Assembly (NCBI GenBank): GCA_020633335.1
Contig: JACKDU010000019.1
Span: 1-39,493, forward strand
Length of the DNA: 39,493 nucleotides
Direction of reading: 5' to 3'
DNA from: Myxococcales bacterium
GTDB lineage: Bacteria; Myxococcota_A; Polyangia; Nannocystales; Nannocystaceae
Each line of letters opens with the position of its first letter. Position 1 is the first letter of the stretch. The position numbers were made by a program, and so were the translations under genes. Below the pieces are notes generated by a model. It was not told the DNA's origin. It saw only the letters and a list, made by a program, of their open reading frames with translations, and ran no database searches. Positions 23,500 through 31,748 of the stretch are shown piece by piece.

Positions 23500-25995
23500 A
23501 TGTCCACGTCTCTTCGCCTCGCGCGCCCGCTGGTCTCCGCGTCGATCCTCCTCCTCGCCTGCAACGGCGACGATCAAGCGAGCGGCAGCGACTCTGCCAG
23601 CGCCTCGGCGTCGACGAGCGAGAGCGCCGGCACCGCGTCCTCGAGCGGCGCCGGCTCGGCGTCGGCGACCGCGTCGACGAGCGCCGGCTCGGGCACCGAC
23701 TCGGCCACCGGCACGACCCAGGCCGGGACCGACGCGACCAGCGCGTCGGCGTCGGCGTCGGCGACCGCGACCACCGGCGAGACCGGCACCACCGCGCCGG
23801 CGACCATGGGGACCTCGGAGAGCGGCACGACCACCGGGGGCTCCTGTGAGGGCGCCGAGTGCTGCGAGATGGGCGAGGTCTTCTGCGGCGACGTGTGCTG
23901 CACGGTCGGCGAGGTCTGCTCCTTCCAGAAGTGCGTGGTCCCGGGCGCCGCGTGCAAGGAGAAGTCCGATTGCGCCGCCGACGAGTACTGCGAGTACACC
24001 CTCGGCGAGCCCGAGATGATGGCCGATCCGAATTGCATGGGCGGGGTGATCGAGCCCAACGGCAAGTGCCTCCCCAAGCCGCCGCTCTGCGATCCCAACG
24101 ATCCGCCGCCCGACCCGAACGACCCCCAGTGCCTCCTCTCCTGCACCTACGAGCCAGAGGGGGGCTTCAGCACCGAGCTCAAGTTCGCCTGGGGCGGGGT
24201 GATCAACCCGCCCTACGACAGCGACGTGATGATGACGCCGATCGTCGTCCAGCTCGATGACGACGACTGCGACGGCAAGGTCTCCGAGCGCGACATCCCG
24301 GAGATCGTCTTCTCGACCTTCGCCAACGGCGCCTACAAGAACCCCGGGGTCCTCCACGCGATCTCGATCGTCGACGGGAACTTCGTCGACAAGTGGGCGG
24401 TCCCGGGGGTCGTCAACCCGACCAAGCAGATCGCCGGCGGTGACCTCGACGGCGAGTCCGGGAGCGAGGTCGTCGTCTGCGGCGTCGACGACAAGCCGCG
24501 GGCCTACAAGCCCGACGGCACTCTCCTCTGGACCGCCCAGGCGATGACCTGCTTCATGCCGTCGATCGCCGACCTCGACGGCGACGGCAAGCCCGAGGTG
24601 ATCGTCGAGGGCGGGATCCTCGACGGCGCGACCGGGGCGCTCAAGGCCGCCTTCGCCCCGGCCCTCGACACCTCCTTCATCGTCTCGGACCTCGACAGCG
24701 ACGGCCTCCTCGACGTGATCACCGCCAGCCGCGGCTACCACGCGGACGGCCAGGTCTTCGTCAACACCAACCTCGCCAACCAGACCAACTTCTACGGCTC
24801 CTCGGACTGGAAGAGCTCGTGGCCGGCGATCGCCGACTTCGACGCCGACGGCAAGCCGGAGGTCGCGGTGATCGACAACCTCAATCACCGGCTCTCGGTC
24901 TGGCGCTACGACGCCCAGCAGCCGGGCAAGTTCTCGATCGTCCGCCAGCCGGTCGACATCAACGGCGGCCTCAGCCCGGCGCTCTGCCCCGGAGGATCGT
25001 GGGGCAACACCCACGGCGGCGGCCCGCCGACGATCGCTGACTTCGACGGCGACGGGACCCCCGACGTCGGCACCGCCGGCGGGATCGGCTACGCCGTCTT
25101 CTCCGGCAAGAAGCTGGTCGACCCCAACGTCGCCGGCCCCGCGACCATCCTCTGGATCAAGCAGACGAAGGACTGCTCGTCGGCGTCGACCGGCTCGTCG
25201 GTCTTCGACTTCGACGGCGACGGCAAGGCCGAGGTCGTCTACAGCGACCAGAACCGCCTCCGGGTCTACGAGGGGGCGACCGGCAACGTCCTCGTCGAGC
25301 GCTGCAACACGACGGCGACGCTCATCGAGTACCCCGTGATCGCCGACGTCGACAGCGACGGCCAGGCCGACATCGTCGTGATCTCGAACGCCTACGCCAA
25401 GAACAGCCCCGACATCACCTGCACCGAGGGCGGGGTCAACGGCCAGTCCGGCGTCCGCGTCTTCGGGCCCACCAGCGGCAAGTGGGTCCGGACCCGGCGG
25501 GTCTGGAACCAGCACGCCTACCACGTCACGAACATCGAGGAGTCCGGCGAGGTGCCGGCGCAGGAGAGCCCGAACTGGTCGGTGCCGGGCCTCAACAACT
25601 TCCGCCAGAACAAGCAGCCCGACTCGGAGCTCGGGTCGCCGGACGCGATCGTCGCGATCGAGCCGATCTGCGCGATGGACCACTACACGCTGGTCGCCAC
25701 CGTCCGCAACGTCGGTGAGGCGGCGCTGCCGGCCGGGGTGATCGTCGGCTTCTACACCGGCGAGCCGATGAGCGGCGACAAGGTCGGCGAGCTCAAGACC
25801 TCGAAGGCGCTCTATCCCCTCGAGGCCGAGGTGCTCGAGCTCCCCTTCGACGACGCGCCCCAGGACGTCAAGGACGGGATCGTCGACGTCTACGCGGTGG
25901 TCGACGACACGATGGTCCCGCACCCCGAGTGGCAGGAGTGCCGGACCGACAACAACGTCGGCGTCGCCGACGGGAAGTGCCTGATGCCCGGCTGA
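23500..25995 (+). CDS. Large FG-GAP/VCBS-repeat lipoprotein with CARDB-like end
   Basis: An 831-residue predicted surface lipoprotein, lipid cysteine 21. A Ser/Thr/Ala/Gly linker (about 25-115) leads to a cysteine-rich segment (about 115-230). Then come at least six FG-GAP-type repeats with calcium-binding loops of the form DxDxDGxxD/E (DLDGDGKPE, DLDSDGLLD, DFDADGKPE, DFDGDGTPD, DFDGDGKAE, DVDSDGQAD), an integrin-like propeller. The C-terminal 110 residues look like a CARDB adhesion domain (ATVRNVGEAALPAG). A hairpin follows the stop codon at once. The likely role is calcium-dependent surface binding (inference). Confidence 0.9.
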   Translation: MSTSLRLARPLVSASILLLACNGDDQASGSDSASASASTSESAGTASSSGAGSASATASTSAGSGTDSATGTTQAGTDATSASASASATATTGETGTTAPATMGTSESGTTTGGSCEGAECCEMGEVFCGDVCCTVGEVCSFQKCVVPGAACKEKSDCAADEYCEYTLGEPEMMADPNCMGGVIEPNGKCLPKPPLCDPNDPPPDPNDPQCLLSCTYEPEGGFSTELKFAWGGVINPPYDSDVMMTPIVVQLDDDDCDGKVSERDIPEIVFSTFANGAYKNPGVLHAISIVDGNFVDKWAVPGVVNPTKQIAGGDLDGESGSEVVVCGVDDKPRAYKPDGTLLWTAQAMTCFMPSIADLDGDGKPEVIVEGGILDGATGALKAAFAPALDTSFIVSDLDSDGLLDVITASRGYHADGQVFVNTNLANQTNFYGSSDWKSSWPAIADFDADGKPEVAVIDNLNHRLSVWRYDAQQPGKFSIVRQPVDINGGLSPALCPGGSWGNTHGGGPPTIADFDGDGTPDVGTAGGIGYAVFSGKKLVDPNVAGPATILWIKQTKDCSSASTGSSVFDFDGDGKAEVVYSDQNRLRVYEGATGNVLVERCNTTATLIEYPVIADVDSDGQADIVVISNAYAKNSPDITCTEGGVNGQSGVRVFGPTSGKWVRTRRVWNQHAYHVTNIEESGEVPAQESPNWSVPGLNNFRQNKQPDSELGSPDAIVAIEPICAMDHYTLVATVRNVGEAALPAGVIVGFYTGEPMSGDKVGELKTSKALYPLEAEVLELPFDDAPQDVKDGIVDVYAVVDDTMVPHPEWQECRTDNNVGVADGKCLMPG

Positions 25996-26014
25996 GCGCC
26001 GACTCCATCGGCGC
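25996..26014 (+). terminator. Hairpin directly after the FG-GAP lipoprotein stop
   Basis: GCGCCGA and TCGGCGC arms (7 pairs) with a 5-base loop begin on the base after the stop codon. A second small inverted repeat lies at 26023-26038. No U-tract. Confidence 0.5.
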
Positions 26015-26097
26015 CGGCGATGATGGCCGATCAGCCATGTCGCTCCGTCACCCCTGAGGTGCGTGAGGACCCGCCGAGGCGGAGCGAGAGAAAACGA

Positions 26098-26126
26098 TTG
26101 GCAGGATCGCGGCGCTGACCGATCGT
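26098..26126 (+). promoter_or_regulatory. Promoter TTGGCA-17-GATCGT of the propeller lipoprotein gene
   Basis: TTGGCA (26098-26103) and GATCGT (26121-26126) with a 17-base spacer; the GTG at 26133 follows after 6 bases. Confidence 0.5.
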
Positions 26127-26132
26127 GATCGG

Positions 26133-27680
26133 GTGTCCTGCCGCACCCTCGCCCCCTTGAGCTCGCTCCTCCTCATTGCGCTCGGCCTCTGCCCCGCCTG
26201 CTCGGGCGGCGGGGGGACCAGCGACGGCGGCAGCGCGACCGAGGCGACGAGCGAGGGCGCGAGCGGGAGCGCGACGAATTCGACGGACGCGACGGCCGGC
26301 ACGAGCACGAGCGGGGGGGCGAGCGCGGGGGCGACCACGAGCGCGGGCTCGGGCACGGCCGCGAGCGAGAGCGACGCCACCGGCGGCCCGACGGGGAGCT
26401 CGGGCGGATCGAGCGGCGACGCGACGACGGCGTCGACGTCGACCGGCGCGCAGACCAGCGGCGACACCACGGGCGTCGTCGACACGACCTCGACGAGCGG
26501 CGGCGCGGCGGTCTGCGGCGACGGGGTCGTCGACCCCGGCGAGTCCTGCGACGACGGCAACGGCGAGGACGGCGACGGCTGCGAGGCCGACTGCACCTGG
26601 ACGCCCTGCGCGGTCGTCTGGTCGAAGACCTATTCGATCGACGGCCGCCGCCTCCGCGGGACCCAGATCGCGGCGCTCGCGGGCGGCGACGTCGCCCTCG
26701 CGGTCAACGACAACCCCGCCCAGCTCGACAACCGCCTCCGCCTCACCCGCTTGAACGAGGTCGGCGACGAGCTCTGGTCGACCCTGGTGCTCGACGTGCG
26801 CTCCCAGCCCTACGGGCTCGCGGTCGCCGAGGACGGGACCGTGGTCGTCAGCGGGGTCGACTCCTCAAACCCCTTCAGCAGCGACCTGACGGCGGGCTAC
26901 GACGGCGACGGCAAGTCGCTCTGGAGCCTCATGGATCTCTTCCCGCAGGCGTCGATCGCCGAGGGGGTCGCGGCCCTCTCCGGCGGCGACCTGGCGATCG
27001 CCGGCAGCCTCCCCCTCGCCAAGTCCGCGTGGCTCGCCCGGGTGAGCAGCGGCGGCGCGCTGATCTGGAAGAAGGGCGTCAGCCTGCCCGAGTACAGCAT
27101 CCTTCAGCTCCGGGCGGTCGCGGCCGACGAGGCGGCGATCTACGCCGTCGGCAACTGCGTCAGCGCGAACGGCAGGGGCGGCTGCGTCGCTCGCTTCGGC
27201 CTCACGGGCGACCTCGTCTGGATCAAGCAGATCATCGTCGAGGGCCCCGAGATCGCCGTCAACTTCTCCGACGTCGACGTCGGCGCGGGCGGCGTGGTCG
27301 CGGTCACCGGCGACGTCTTCACCGCAAACAAGGGCGTGAAGCCCGGCTCCGACATCTACACCGGCCTCTTCGACGCCGACGGCGCGCTCCTCTGGTCGGA
27401 CATCTACGACAGCGGCCCCGACAAGACCTACGATCAAGGCGACGGCGTGGCGATCGACGGCTTCGGCAACGTGATCGTCGCGGGCCGCGTCCCCGACGGC
27501 TTCCTCGCCGGTCACATCCGCAAGTACGACGCCGACGGGGCGCTGATCTGCGAGACGACGATCAGCGTCGTCGACGATGACAACACGCTCTTCCTGGACG
27601 TGGTGATCGCCGACGACGGCTTCCCGCGGATCACCGGCGACGCCGGTCCGGCGCTCTACATCGCGGCGCTCACGCCCTAG
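26133..27680 (+). CDS. Lipoprotein with DUF4215-type Cys motif and beta-propeller
   Basis: A 515-residue exported protein. The signal ends near Cys20 or Cys23 (GLCPAC; the lipobox is weak). A long Ser/Thr/Ala/Gly linker (about 25-125) is followed by a CGDGVVDPGESCDDGN motif typical of myxobacterial surface proteins, and then by a repeat region of about 350 residues with GL.AVA.DGTVVVSG-like blades, probably a six- or seven-bladed propeller. The start is GTG at 26133. It is the last plus-strand gene before the Pycsar-like module, with only 19 bases to the stop of the cyclase gene. Confidence 0.85.
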   Translation: MSCRTLAPLSSLLLIALGLCPACSGGGGTSDGGSATEATSEGASGSATNSTDATAGTSTSGGASAGATTSAGSGTAASESDATGGPTGSSGGSSGDATTASTSTGAQTSGDTTGVVDTTSTSGGAAVCGDGVVDPGESCDDGNGEDGDGCEADCTWTPCAVVWSKTYSIDGRRLRGTQIAALAGGDVALAVNDNPAQLDNRLRLTRLNEVGDELWSTLVLDVRSQPYGLAVAEDGTVVVSGVDSSNPFSSDLTAGYDGDGKSLWSLMDLFPQASIAEGVAALSGGDLAIAGSLPLAKSAWLARVSSGGALIWKKGVSLPEYSILQLRAVAADEAAIYAVGNCVSANGRGGCVARFGLTGDLVWIKQIIVEGPEIAVNFSDVDVGAGGVVAVTGDVFTANKGVKPGSDIYTGLFDADGALLWSDIYDSGPDKTYDQGDGVAIDGFGNVIVAGRVPDGFLAGHIRKYDADGALICETTISVVDDDNTLFLDVVIADDGFPRITGDAGPALYIAALTP

Positions 27681-27699
27681 TCGGCGGGCCTTGGGAGCG

Positions 27700-28404
27700 T
27701 CAGAGGTTCCAATACCAGGAGGACCGGTAGATCGTCATCCCTCCCTGCGCCGTCCAGGAGCGTTGCTCCCACATGGAGGACCCGTTGTCGGCCTTCTTCA
27801 CGCTTTCATGGCACGCCTGATAGACATCGGCCGTGATCCATGAAGCATAGTCAGCCTGGCGTAGCGAGCAGAGCTTCGCCGCAAAATTCGCCGCTCGCCC
27901 CACCCAGACCAGGTCATTCGAGCCGCGGATTCCGGTGCGCGCGACGAAGAGTTCGCTGGTGTCGACGCCGACAGCCTGCCGTACGGCGAAGTCCTCCGAG
28001 ATCTTGGGGTAGGCCTCGCGGATCTTCTGATTGATGATCCTCACTACAGCATGATTGATGGCCAGCGCTGACCGCACGGCAGACGTGTTCTTGTAGTCGC
28101 CGAGGAAGACTGCCATCACTCGGTCGCCGTCGAAGGCCGTGATCTCGCCGCCTTGCTGGCGGATGATCCGGCAGGCGCAGTTCAGATAGCACTTGTAGAT
28201 CTCCGCTGCAAAGCTGGGCTTGTACGTGTTGACGAGCTGTGTCGATTCGGCGAGATCGGCGTACAGGACCGTGCCGGTGAGCGTGATAGCGTCATTGGAG
28301 AGCTTCAGATCTGGCGTGTCCGGGACGTGGCGGCCCTCGCGGGTCGTCCACGATTCCTTGAGGATCTTGATGACTTCGGCGGTCAGGTCGTCGGTGAATG
28401 ACAT
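27700..28404 (-). CDS. pycC: Pycsar-type class III nucleotide (pyrimidine) cyclase
   Basis: A 234-residue cyclase, a single catalytic domain. Metal-binding Asp50 is in VLYADLAEST and the second, Asp94, in AFDGDRVMAVF. Asp164 precedes WVGRAANFAAKL, which supplies the active-site Asn173, while the usual Arg four residues later is Lys177. The N-terminal VPDTPDLKL.NDA lead-in matches the Pycsar cyclase clade, whose members make cCMP or cUMP on phage infection (established for the family; the product here is inferred). It is second in a two-gene operon with the effector, 9 bases between stop and start, with AGAGGAAAC as a ribosome binding site. Base composition is less GC-rich than the flanks. Confidence 0.85.
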   Translation of the reverse strand: MSFTDDLTAEVIKILKESWTTREGRHVPDTPDLKLSNDAITLTGTVLYADLAESTQLVNTYKPSFAAEIYKCYLNCACRIIRQQGGEITAFDGDRVMAVFLGDYKNTSAVRSALAINHAVVRIINQKIREAYPKISEDFAVRQAVGVDTSELFVARTGIRGSNDLVWVGRAANFAAKLCSLRQADYASWITADVYQACHESVKKADNGSSMWEQRSWTAQGGMTIYRSSWYWNL

Positions 28405-28413
28405 GTGTTTCCT

Positions 28414-29646
28414 CTATGACGAGAGTTGGTGGTTGATGATCGTTCGAGCCTCGTCCGCGATCGCGGCGAGGTGCTCGTTGTCGAGGTCGTCGGAGAGCTC
28501 CAGGCATCGGAGTCCGACCATTATCGGCGTCGGCACTTCACCGGCGTGCCCGTGCCTGATGAGCAGAGTTCGACCGGGTCCGAGTCGGCCGAGGGCAGCG
28601 CCGATCTGGCCCTGCAGGAGCGAGTGATCGCCGCCCGCGCGCGGCCCTCCGGCGTACTCCTCGGCGGACCCAACGATCACGGCCACGGCGATCTGGTCGC
28701 GCTGCGCGACGAAGGAGTCCAGCGGACTCATGCCAGCCCCGAGGGGGCCGTCAGACCAGAGCCGGACGTCCCATGGCTCCTGGTGCCACGAGGCAGCGAG
28801 CTTCCGAGCGAGTGAGAGGTGGCCCGCCGTGGAGCCGACGAAGATGAGAGGGCGCTCGGGACGTCGTGGGACGAGATCGCCTCGTTCGCGTAGGCGCGCC
28901 GCGAGCTCGACGGCGAGGCGGCGCCACAGCTCCGGCGCTCTCTGGGCGAGTCGTGCGAAACCACTCTCGTCGATGCGAGCTACCACGGTCGCTTCCCTCG
29001 CCCTGATCGTGGCGCTCCGGCGCTGCGTCGGGTCGATCAAGGTCATCTCGCCGACATGCTGGCCAGCGCGTCGTGTCGCCACGCTCTCGCCGTGAACCTC
29101 GACCGTGGCGCTGCCGACGAGGAGCAGGAGGATGTCGCTGTCAGCCGCACCTTCGAGGATCAGAGTGTCCCCAGGGCCGAAGCACTCGAGAGAGGCGATG
29201 TCGGCGATGCGGGCTGCCATGTCCGCGTCGTTGCCGATGAGGGACTGAGCCTGCAGAACGCTCTCGAGCCGCCGCCTACCACCATCGGATGTGGTGAATC
29301 GCTCGAGCAACGCGCGGGCCTCGGACGATCGGCTCGGAGGGGACGAACGAAGCGGGAGATCTCGATTCAGAGCGTCCTGGACCGCCCGAAACTCCGCGGT
29401 GCGTTTCGGGCGAAAACCCTCCAGGCGGGCGAAGAAGTCGCTATCGAGGGCCCTCCGAGCATGGAGCCCCTTGACGATCTCGTGGGAGAGAGCGGCCTTG
29501 CTGGAGTCGGGCCCCGGCAGGTTCAACGCCAAGTCCCCGCACGCCGGCGCGAATTCGACCAGACGACGCAACTCAGGGGCCTCGAAGGCATCGCAGAGAA
29601 GCCGGGCCAGACGCTCGAGGGCTTCGAGAGGTTCGGTAGGGAGCAT
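28414..29646 (-). CDS. pycTIR: Pycsar-type effector: Death-like/EAD adaptor, cNMP-binding domain, TIR-like domain
   Basis: A 410-residue predicted immune effector. The N-terminal helical domain (about 1-90, LRRLVEF...LPG...ALSHEIVKGLHARRALDSDFF split around conserved turns) resembles Death-like or effector-associated adaptor domains. A cyclic-nucleotide-binding domain (about 140-253) carries the phosphate-binding GEMTLIDPTQRRSA. A TIR-like domain (about 266-380) has LIFVGST, LWSDG and an ALGRLG helix. The TIR catalytic Glu position aligns with Gln347. In Pycsar, cCMP or cUMP from the partner cyclase switches on a TIR NADase (established). The first ATG of the frame is used; a stop codon lies upstream. 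CAGACT ends 6 bases before it, a weak -10. Confidence 0.8.
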   Translation of the reverse strand: MLPTEPLEALERLARLLCDAFEAPELRRLVEFAPACGDLALNLPGPDSSKAALSHEIVKGLHARRALDSDFFARLEGFRPKRTAEFRAVQDALNRDLPLRSSPPSRSSEARALLERFTTSDGGRRRLESVLQAQSLIGNDADMAARIADIASLECFGPGDTLILEGAADSDILLLLVGSATVEVHGESVATRRAGQHVGEMTLIDPTQRRSATIRAREATVVARIDESGFARLAQRAPELWRRLAVELAARLRERGDLVPRRPERPLIFVGSTAGHLSLARKLAASWHQEPWDVRLWSDGPLGAGMSPLDSFVAQRDQIAVAVIVGSAEEYAGGPRAGGDHSLLQGQIGAALGRLGPGRTLLIRHGHAGEVPTPIMVGLRCLELSDDLDNEHLAAIADEARTIINHQLSS

Positions 29647-29842
29647 GGGATGAGTCTGTCGGTGGATGGTGCCCGTGAGTCCGAACTTCGATCCGTGCGC
29701 GCACTACGCCTCTGCGTGGAACATCTGCGAGCGTCCACAGAGCCCCCGTCTCCGACCCGATCAACGCATGCTGGTCGCAACGGTGCGTACGCTCACGCTG
29801 TCGGCGCTCTCGTCGCTCAGGACTTCGATCCGGGGCCGCCGC

Positions 29843-30586
29843 TCACTCCATCGGCGCCCCGAGGGTGAAGCCCTCGCTGCAGCGGACCAGCGGCAGGCGG
29901 GCGCGCTCGGTGCGATCGCCCATGCGGACCTCGATCGCCAGCCACTCGCCGTTCTCGCCGGGCTCCATGTCGATGGTCATCGGCACGCCGCTGGCGTCGG
30001 CGAAGAGCCACTCGCCGAGGAGGTCGTCGTAGGCGATCAGCTCGAAGGAGAAGCCGCGGGTGAGCTCCTCGTAGGCGGTGATCGCCTTCGCCGTGTCGCT
30101 CACCCGGACGGCCGCGGCGAAGTCGTCGATCTGGGCGCGGATGAAGTCGGCGAGCGCGTCGGCCTCGACCCCGCAGCGGCGGTCGACGACGAAGTCGTCG
30201 CCTCCCATCAGCGCCCGCAGGGCCGCCTTGCCGCCGCTCCGGCTCAGGGGCACGACCTCGCCGATCGGCCGCCAGCGGAGGCCCTGGCGCTGGAAGGCGA
30301 CCGCGACGACGGCGTCGCCGGCGACCGCGCCGGCGCGGAAGGCCGGCCAGACGATCGCGCCCTGGCGGTCGCCGCGGCTCACCTGGGCGGCGATCGCCAC
30401 GCTCATCCCCGGGAAGCGGGCGGCGATCGCCTCGCGCGGCAGCGGCTTCGGGCGGGCGGCCGTCGGGCCCGCGAGGCTCGCCGCCGGGGCCGCGCCCGCG
30501 CCCGTCTCGCCCTCACCGCAGGCGAGCGGGAGGGCGGCGAGGACGAGGCCGAGCGTCCACGTCCGCGGAGAGAGGCGAAGGATCAT
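29843..30586 (-). CDS. Lipoprotein of unknown function
   Basis: A 247-residue predicted lipoprotein with lipid cysteine 23 (LPLAC). Instead of a Ser/Thr linker it has a short Ala/Pro-rich stretch, then a compact domain with two cysteines far apart (CGVEADALADFI and a C-terminal VRCSEG). I recognise no family. It is divergent from the propeller lipoprotein gene at 30635, 48 bases away. No clear Shine-Dalgarno site or well-placed -10 box; TACCAA 11 bases before the ATG is the best candidate. Confidence 0.75.
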   Translation of the reverse strand: MILRLSPRTWTLGLVLAALPLACGEGETGAGAAPAASLAGPTAARPKPLPREAIAARFPGMSVAIAAQVSRGDRQGAIVWPAFRAGAVAGDAVVAVAFQRQGLRWRPIGEVVPLSRSGGKAALRALMGGDDFVVDRRCGVEADALADFIRAQIDDFAAAVRVSDTAKAITAYEELTRGFSFELIAYDDLLGEWLFADASGVPMTIDMEPGENGEWLAIEVRMGDRTERARLPLVRCSEGFTLGAPME

Positions 30587-30622
30587 CGCGCTCGCTCTTG
30601 GTAGCAGGGATCGGCGCTCGGG

Positions 30623-30628
30623 TACAAT
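30623..30628 (+). promoter_or_regulatory. -10 box TACAAT of the WGSAADD propeller gene
   Basis: TACAAT matches five of six consensus bases and ends 6 bases before the GTG at 30635. TTGGTA lies 19 bases upstream (30598-30603). Confidence 0.55.
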
Positions 30629-30634
30629 CAGCCG

Positions 30635-31726
30635 GTGAGCACCGCGGGAATTCGCCCCCTCCTCGTCGCCGCCCTCGTCAGCGCCCCGGTCGCCCTCGCG
30701 CTCGCCTGCGGCGACTCCGGCGGCGAGAGCGAGGGGACCGCCGTGAGCACCTCGACCTCGACCGGCGGCGGGAGCAGCGGGACCGCCGGCGAGACCAGCG
30801 GGACGACCACCGGCGGGGCCGCGGGCTGGCACGACTCCCTCAAGGTCGGGGTCGAGCACGGCGCCTTCCTCAGCGTCTGGGGGCCCTCGCCGACCGAGGT
30901 CTACGCGGTCGGCGGGCAGCTCGAGGACGGCGGCAGCCGAGGGATGATCTTCCAGTGGGACGGCGCCGCCTGGGGCGAGCTCGACCTGCCCGAAGGGACA
31001 CCCAGCCTCAACTGGGTGACCGGGGTCGACGGCGACCTCTGGGTGGTCGGCTACGAGGGGGCCGCGCTCCGCCGCGAGGGCGGGGCGTGGGTCGCCTATC
31101 CGTCCGGCACCACCTCGCTCCTCTGGGGGATCTGGGGGAGCGCGGCCGACGACGTGTGGACGGTCGGCGGCGACGGGGTCGACGACGATCCGGTCCTCCT
31201 CCACTGGGACGGCGCCGCCTGGAGCAGCGCGACGCTGCCGGCGATCGACCCCGAGAGCCACGCCCTCTTCAAGATCTGGGGGAGCGCCGCCGACGACGTG
31301 ACGGTGGTCGGCGACCGCGGGGTCGCGCTCCACTACGACGGCGCGAATTGGAGCTCGCATGACACCGGGTCGATCTCCGATCTGATCAGCGTCTGGGGGC
31401 CGGGGGACAAGAGCGCGGTCGCGGTCGGCGGCCGCGCGAACGGCCGGATCGCCCGCTGGGACGGGGCCGCCTGGAGCGGCGAGATCCTGACGCTCCCCGG
31501 CCTCAACGGGGTCTGGGTCGACGGCGCCGGGGTCGCGACGATCGTCGGCTGGCAGGGGACGATCGCCACGCTGGAGCCCGGCTCGTTCGCGCCGACCACG
31601 GAGGAGAGCGGGACGATCCTCCTCCTCCACGGGGTCCACGGCTTCGAGGGCGGGCCGACCTTCGCGGTCGGCGGCTCGATCAACGCGGCGCCGCCCTTCG
31701 TCGGCGTGATCGTCGTCCGCGACTAG
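30635..31726 (+). CDS. Beta-propeller lipoprotein with WGSAADD repeats
   Basis: A 363-residue predicted lipoprotein, lipid cysteine 25 (LALAC). A short Ser/Thr/Gly linker (about 28-62) leads to repeats of the form W.GIWGSAADDVWTVG and LHWDGAAWS, the blade signature of a propeller family very common in myxobacteria. About six blades can be counted. The start is GTG, six bases after a TACAAT box and without a Shine-Dalgarno site. The gene ends 22 bases from the stop of the TPR kinase gene. Confidence 0.85.
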   Translation: MSTAGIRPLLVAALVSAPVALALACGDSGGESEGTAVSTSTSTGGGSSGTAGETSGTTTGGAAGWHDSLKVGVEHGAFLSVWGPSPTEVYAVGGQLEDGGSRGMIFQWDGAAWGELDLPEGTPSLNWVTGVDGDLWVVGYEGAALRREGGAWVAYPSGTTSLLWGIWGSAADDVWTVGGDGVDDDPVLLHWDGAAWSSATLPAIDPESHALFKIWGSAADDVTVVGDRGVALHYDGANWSSHDTGSISDLISVWGPGDKSAVAVGGRANGRIARWDGAAWSGEILTLPGLNGVWVDGAGVATIVGWQGTIATLEPGSFAPTTEESGTILLLHGVHGFEGGPTFAVGGSINAAPPFVGVIVVRD

Positions 31727-31748
31727 CGACGAGCGACGAGCGACGAGC

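Noticed and set aside
27700..28404. Ordinary adenylate cyclase with a CRP-type regulator
   Set aside because: The partner has no helix-turn-helix but a TIR-like domain, and the cyclase lead-in matches the Pycsar clade. Product remains unproven.
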